A stretch of 44,276 nucleotides of DNA, from the NCBI GenBank assembly GCA_900540205.1, contig UQER01000023.1, positions 1 to 44,276 on the forward strand, read 5' to 3'. Below are positions 41,401-44,276 of this stretch, piece by piece (positions within the stretch are counted from its first letter, which is position 1; each line of letters begins with the position of its first letter). The notes beneath the pieces were generated by a model, which was given only the letters and a program-made list of their open reading frames with translations, had not been told where the DNA came from and searched no databases. The position numbers and the translations under genes are program-made. This DNA comes from an uncultured Porphyromonadaceae bacterium (GTDB taxonomy: Bacteria > Bacteroidota > Bacteroidia > Bacteroidales > Muribaculaceae).

Positions 41401-44229
41401 ATGAAAAAAACCGCTCTTTTTCTGACGGGCTGCATGGCTCTCTTCACCGGACTTTTCGCCGGCGCACAGGAGATGCCGCAGGTGCAGTCGCTCCCCGTCG
41501 ACACCCTTGTGAGACAAGGCGTGTTACCCAACGGACTTACTTACTTCATCCGCCACAACGAAACGCCCAAAGGACAGGCCGACTTCTACATCGCACAGAA
41601 GGTAGGCTCAATCCTCGAGAACGACAGCCAGAGGGGTCTGGCCCACTTCCTGGAGCACATGTGCTTCAACGGCACCCAGAACTTCCCCGGCAACAAACTC
41701 ATCACATGGCTTGAAAGCGTGGGCGTGAAGTTCGGACAGAACCTCAACGCCTACACCAGCATCGACGAGACAGTCTACAACATCTCGAACGTACCCACCG
41801 AACGCGAAAGCGTGCAGGACTCCTGCCTGCTCATCCTTCATGACTGGGCCGACGGCCTTCTGCTCGACGGCAATGAAATCGACAAGGAGCGCGGCGTAAT
41901 CCACGAGGAATGGCGCTCGACCAACGTGGGCTCGCAGCGCATCATCGAGCAACTGCTTCCCAAGGTGTTCCCCGACTCGAAATACGGCTACCGCCTCCCC
42001 ATCGGAACGATGGAGGTGGTCGACAACTTCCCCCATCAGGCCCTGCGCGACTACTACGAGACATGGTACCGCCCCGACCAGCAGGGAATCATCGTTGTGG
42101 GCGACATCGACGTAGACCGCATCGAGAACAAAATCAAAGAGATGTTCTCACCCATCAAGATGCCCGAGAACGCACCCGCACGCGAGTATGAGGAAGTTCC
42201 CGACACCGAAGGCACAATCTATGCCGTAGGCACCGACCCCGAAATGCAGTATCCCGTGTTCAGCATCTTCTTCAAGAACGAAGTGTTCCCCAAGCAGATG
42301 CGCAACTCCATGCCCTACATGGCCGTTGACTATGTGAACACCATGATCGCCTCCATGCTCAGCAACCGCCTGCAGGAGATGCAGTCGAACCCCGAGACAC
42401 CCTTCGCCGCCGCCTCGGCCGGCTACGGCAACTTCATCGTGGCCTCCACCGAGGATGCCCTCAACGTGGACGGCGTGGGCAAAGGCAACGACATCATGCC
42501 GGCGTTCAAGAGCGTTTACCGCGAACTGCTCCGCGCTCTCCGCGGCGGATTCACCATCACCGAATACGACCGTGCACGCAGCGAATACCTCTCGCGCCTC
42601 GAAAAGGCATACAACAACCGCGACAAGGTGGAGAACGACAAGTATTCCAAAGAGATTGTGCGCTACTTCATCGACAACGTTCCCATGCCCGGCATCGAGA
42701 CCGAGTACAACCTGATGAACATGGTGGCCAACCAGATTCCTGTCGACGCCATCAACCAGACCCTCAAGCAGTATGTCACCCCCGACAACCGCGTGGTGCT
42801 CATGATGCTCCCCGCCAAGGATGAAATCCTGGTTCCCACCGAAGAGCAGCTCGCACAGGCCATGAAAGAGGTTGACGGCGAGACTATCGAGGCTTTCGTT
42901 GACGAAGTCAAGGCCGAACCGCTCATCCCGCAGCTTCCCGCTCCCGGCAAGATTGTCAGCGAACAGCCCGTGGAGAAATGGGGCGCCACACGCCTTGTGC
43001 TCTCCAACGGCGTGAACGTAATTGTAAAGCACACCGACTTCAAGGCTGACGAAATCCTGTTTGACGCGCAGGCTCTGGGCGGAACTTCCGTTATCCCCGA
43101 CTCATACGCCAACTCCCTGGCCGTGTTCGACGACATGGTATCCGCAGCCGGCGGTCTGGGCGACTACACCAACAAGGACCTCCAGAAATATCTCCAGGGC
43201 AAGCAGGCTTCGGTCAAGCTGAACTTCGACGACTACACCCGCGACCTCGCCGGCTCGACCACTCCGAAAGACCTCCCCACCCTCATGGAACTGGTCTACA
43301 TGTACTTCACCGGCTTCAACATGAATGCCGACGAGTTCACAGCCACACAGAAGATGATCGAAGGGATGCTCAAGAATCAGGAGAACACCCCGGAATTCGT
43401 GTTCGGCCAGAAGCTGCTTGAAACCCTCTACGCCAACCCGCGCAAACAGGTGCCCACATCGGCCATCGTGAACGGAGCCGACCGCCAGCAGATCATCGAC
43501 ATCGAGCGTCAGCTCACCGCCAACGCCGCCGACTACACCTTCTTCTTCGTGGGCAACATCAACATGGACACATTCCGTCCGCTTGTAGAGCAGTACATCG
43601 CCACGCTGCCCGCCGACGCAGCCAAGGCCACCAAGGCTCCGCAGTTCAACGAATCGCTCGCCATCAAGCCCGGCGACAAGACCATCACCTACACCACCCC
43701 GATGCAGACCCCCCAGACATTTGCCTGCGTAATCGAGTACGGCAAGGACAACTTCTCAGCCGCCAACCGCGCACTCGCTTCGGTGGCCGGCCAGATTCTG
43801 TCGAAACGTCTGCTCGACACCGTCCGCGAAGAGATGGGTGCCGTCTACTCCATCTGGGCCAACGGCAACATGGACCGTCTCGATCCCTACCAGAACACCG
43901 TGATCCAAAGCGCCTTCCCCATGAAACCGGAGAAGAAGCAGGAAGTGCTCGACTTCATCGCACAGGAATTCAAGAACATGGAATCCGACGTCACAGCCGA
44001 GGAGCTGGCCAAGATTATTGAATTCTCGCTCAAGAACGTGAAGGAGAGCAAGGAACTCAACAACGCATGGCTCAACGGCATGGCCGGCGAGGCTCTCAAC
44101 GGCGTGGACACCTTCACCGATGCCGAGAACACCTACAAGAACATCACAGTGGCCGACGTGCAGAACTTCATGAAAGCCCTCAACAACCAGGGCAACTATC
44201 GCGTGATTCTGCTCGAACCCGCCCAGTAA
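41401..44229 (+). CDS. M16-family zinc metalloprotease (pitrilysin/insulinase type), secreted
   Basis: This 942-residue protein has a signal peptide (MKKTALFLTGCMALFTGLFAGAQ) and four M16 domains in two halves. The inverted zinc motif HxxEH is intact as His82-Phe-Leu-Glu85-His86 (AHFLEHMCFNGT). The glutamate-rich segment DKERGVIHEEWR (about 161-172) supplies the third zinc ligand. The second half, from about residue 500, lacks a second zinc site, as in most single-chain members. It should degrade peptides in the periplasm or at the outer membrane. Large secreted M16 proteases are common in Bacteroidales. It appears monocistronic; no consensus promoter was recognised. The last 47 bases of the window hold only a small hairpin (44252-44265). 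Confidence 0.94.
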   Translation: MKKTALFLTGCMALFTGLFAGAQEMPQVQSLPVDTLVRQGVLPNGLTYFIRHNETPKGQADFYIAQKVGSILENDSQRGLAHFLEHMCFNGTQNFPGNKLITWLESVGVKFGQNLNAYTSIDETVYNISNVPTERESVQDSCLLILHDWADGLLLDGNEIDKERGVIHEEWRSTNVGSQRIIEQLLPKVFPDSKYGYRLPIGTMEVVDNFPHQALRDYYETWYRPDQQGIIVVGDIDVDRIENKIKEMFSPIKMPENAPAREYEEVPDTEGTIYAVGTDPEMQYPVFSIFFKNEVFPKQMRNSMPYMAVDYVNTMIASMLSNRLQEMQSNPETPFAAASAGYGNFIVASTEDALNVDGVGKGNDIMPAFKSVYRELLRALRGGFTITEYDRARSEYLSRLEKAYNNRDKVENDKYSKEIVRYFIDNVPMPGIETEYNLMNMVANQIPVDAINQTLKQYVTPDNRVVLMMLPAKDEILVPTEEQLAQAMKEVDGETIEAFVDEVKAEPLIPQLPAPGKIVSEQPVEKWGATRLVLSNGVNVIVKHTDFKADEILFDAQALGGTSVIPDSYANSLAVFDDMVSAAGGLGDYTNKDLQKYLQGKQASVKLNFDDYTRDLAGSTTPKDLPTLMELVYMYFTGFNMNADEFTATQKMIEGMLKNQENTPEFVFGQKLLETLYANPRKQVPTSAIVNGADRQQIIDIERQLTANAADYTFFFVGNINMDTFRPLVEQYIATLPADAAKATKAPQFNESLAIKPGDKTITYTTPMQTPQTFACVIEYGKDNFSAANRALASVAGQILSKRLLDTVREEMGAVYSIWANGNMDRLDPYQNTVIQSAFPMKPEKKQEVLDFIAQEFKNMESDVTAEELAKIIEFSLKNVKESKELNNAWLNGMAGEALNGVDTFTDAENTYKNITVADVQNFMKALNNQGNYRVILLEPAQ

Positions 44230-44276
44230 AATCCCCCGTAAATCCACAAAAACACCGTCGGGTGTGCAGGCAATGA

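Overview
The window looks like chromosomal DNA from a member of the Bacteroidales, most likely a Muribaculaceae-type gut bacterium. This placement is an inference. It rests on a SusC/SusD polysaccharide utilization locus, lipoproteins with acidic surface-export signals, the rpsU-xerC-hpf gene order, DUF4493/PCMD surface proteins, a GC-rich coding style, almost no Shine-Dalgarno sequences, and repeated Bacteroidetes-type promoters (a TTTG/GTTG box, 18-20 bases, then TAnnTTTG).

Layout. Positions 1-1500 hold a truncated IS4-family insertion sequence beside an orphan HipB/Xre-like regulator with a palindromic operator. Positions 1570-6020 (minus strand) carry plsC, then glyA, a flavin reductase, pyrI and pyrB, the last four probably one operon read from a promoter at about 6000. 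Positions 6180-9170 hold a FGE/SUMF1-fold lipoprotein without the FGE cysteines, an AT-rich scar with a 5'-truncated aspartyl protease remnant, and a KilA-N protein. A double-parvulin PPIase (minus) diverges from a SusR-like regulator (plus).

Positions 11248-24607 form the metabolic centre: a SusR-like membrane regulator, SusC, SusD, a SusE-like binding lipoprotein, a GH66 dextranase and a GH97 SusB-type glucosidase. A terminator follows, then a ROK glucokinase-type sugar kinase with its own promoter. Together they suggest capture of dextran-like alpha-1,6-glucan at the surface, cutting outside by GH66, import by SusCD, hydrolysis to glucose by GH97 in the periplasm, and phosphorylation in the cytoplasm.

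Positions 24691-30630 hold an EamA transporter, an OmpA-like lipoprotein, a DUF2807 lipoprotein, rpsO and the rpsU-xerC-hpf group. Both ribosomal protein genes have long leaders that can fold. A 246-base near-perfect palindrome sits between rpsO and rpsU, and a second palindromic repeat pair follows hpf. Positions 31037-37116 (minus) encode three related DUF4493 surface lipoproteins. Positions 37439-44229 carry guaB, a SpoU-family rRNA methyltransferase, radA and an M16 protease. No tRNA, rRNA or CRISPR array was seen.

The least explained items are the rpsU and rpsO leaders, the three families of palindromic repeats, the paired direct repeats ahead of the sugar kinase, and the DUF4493 operon.
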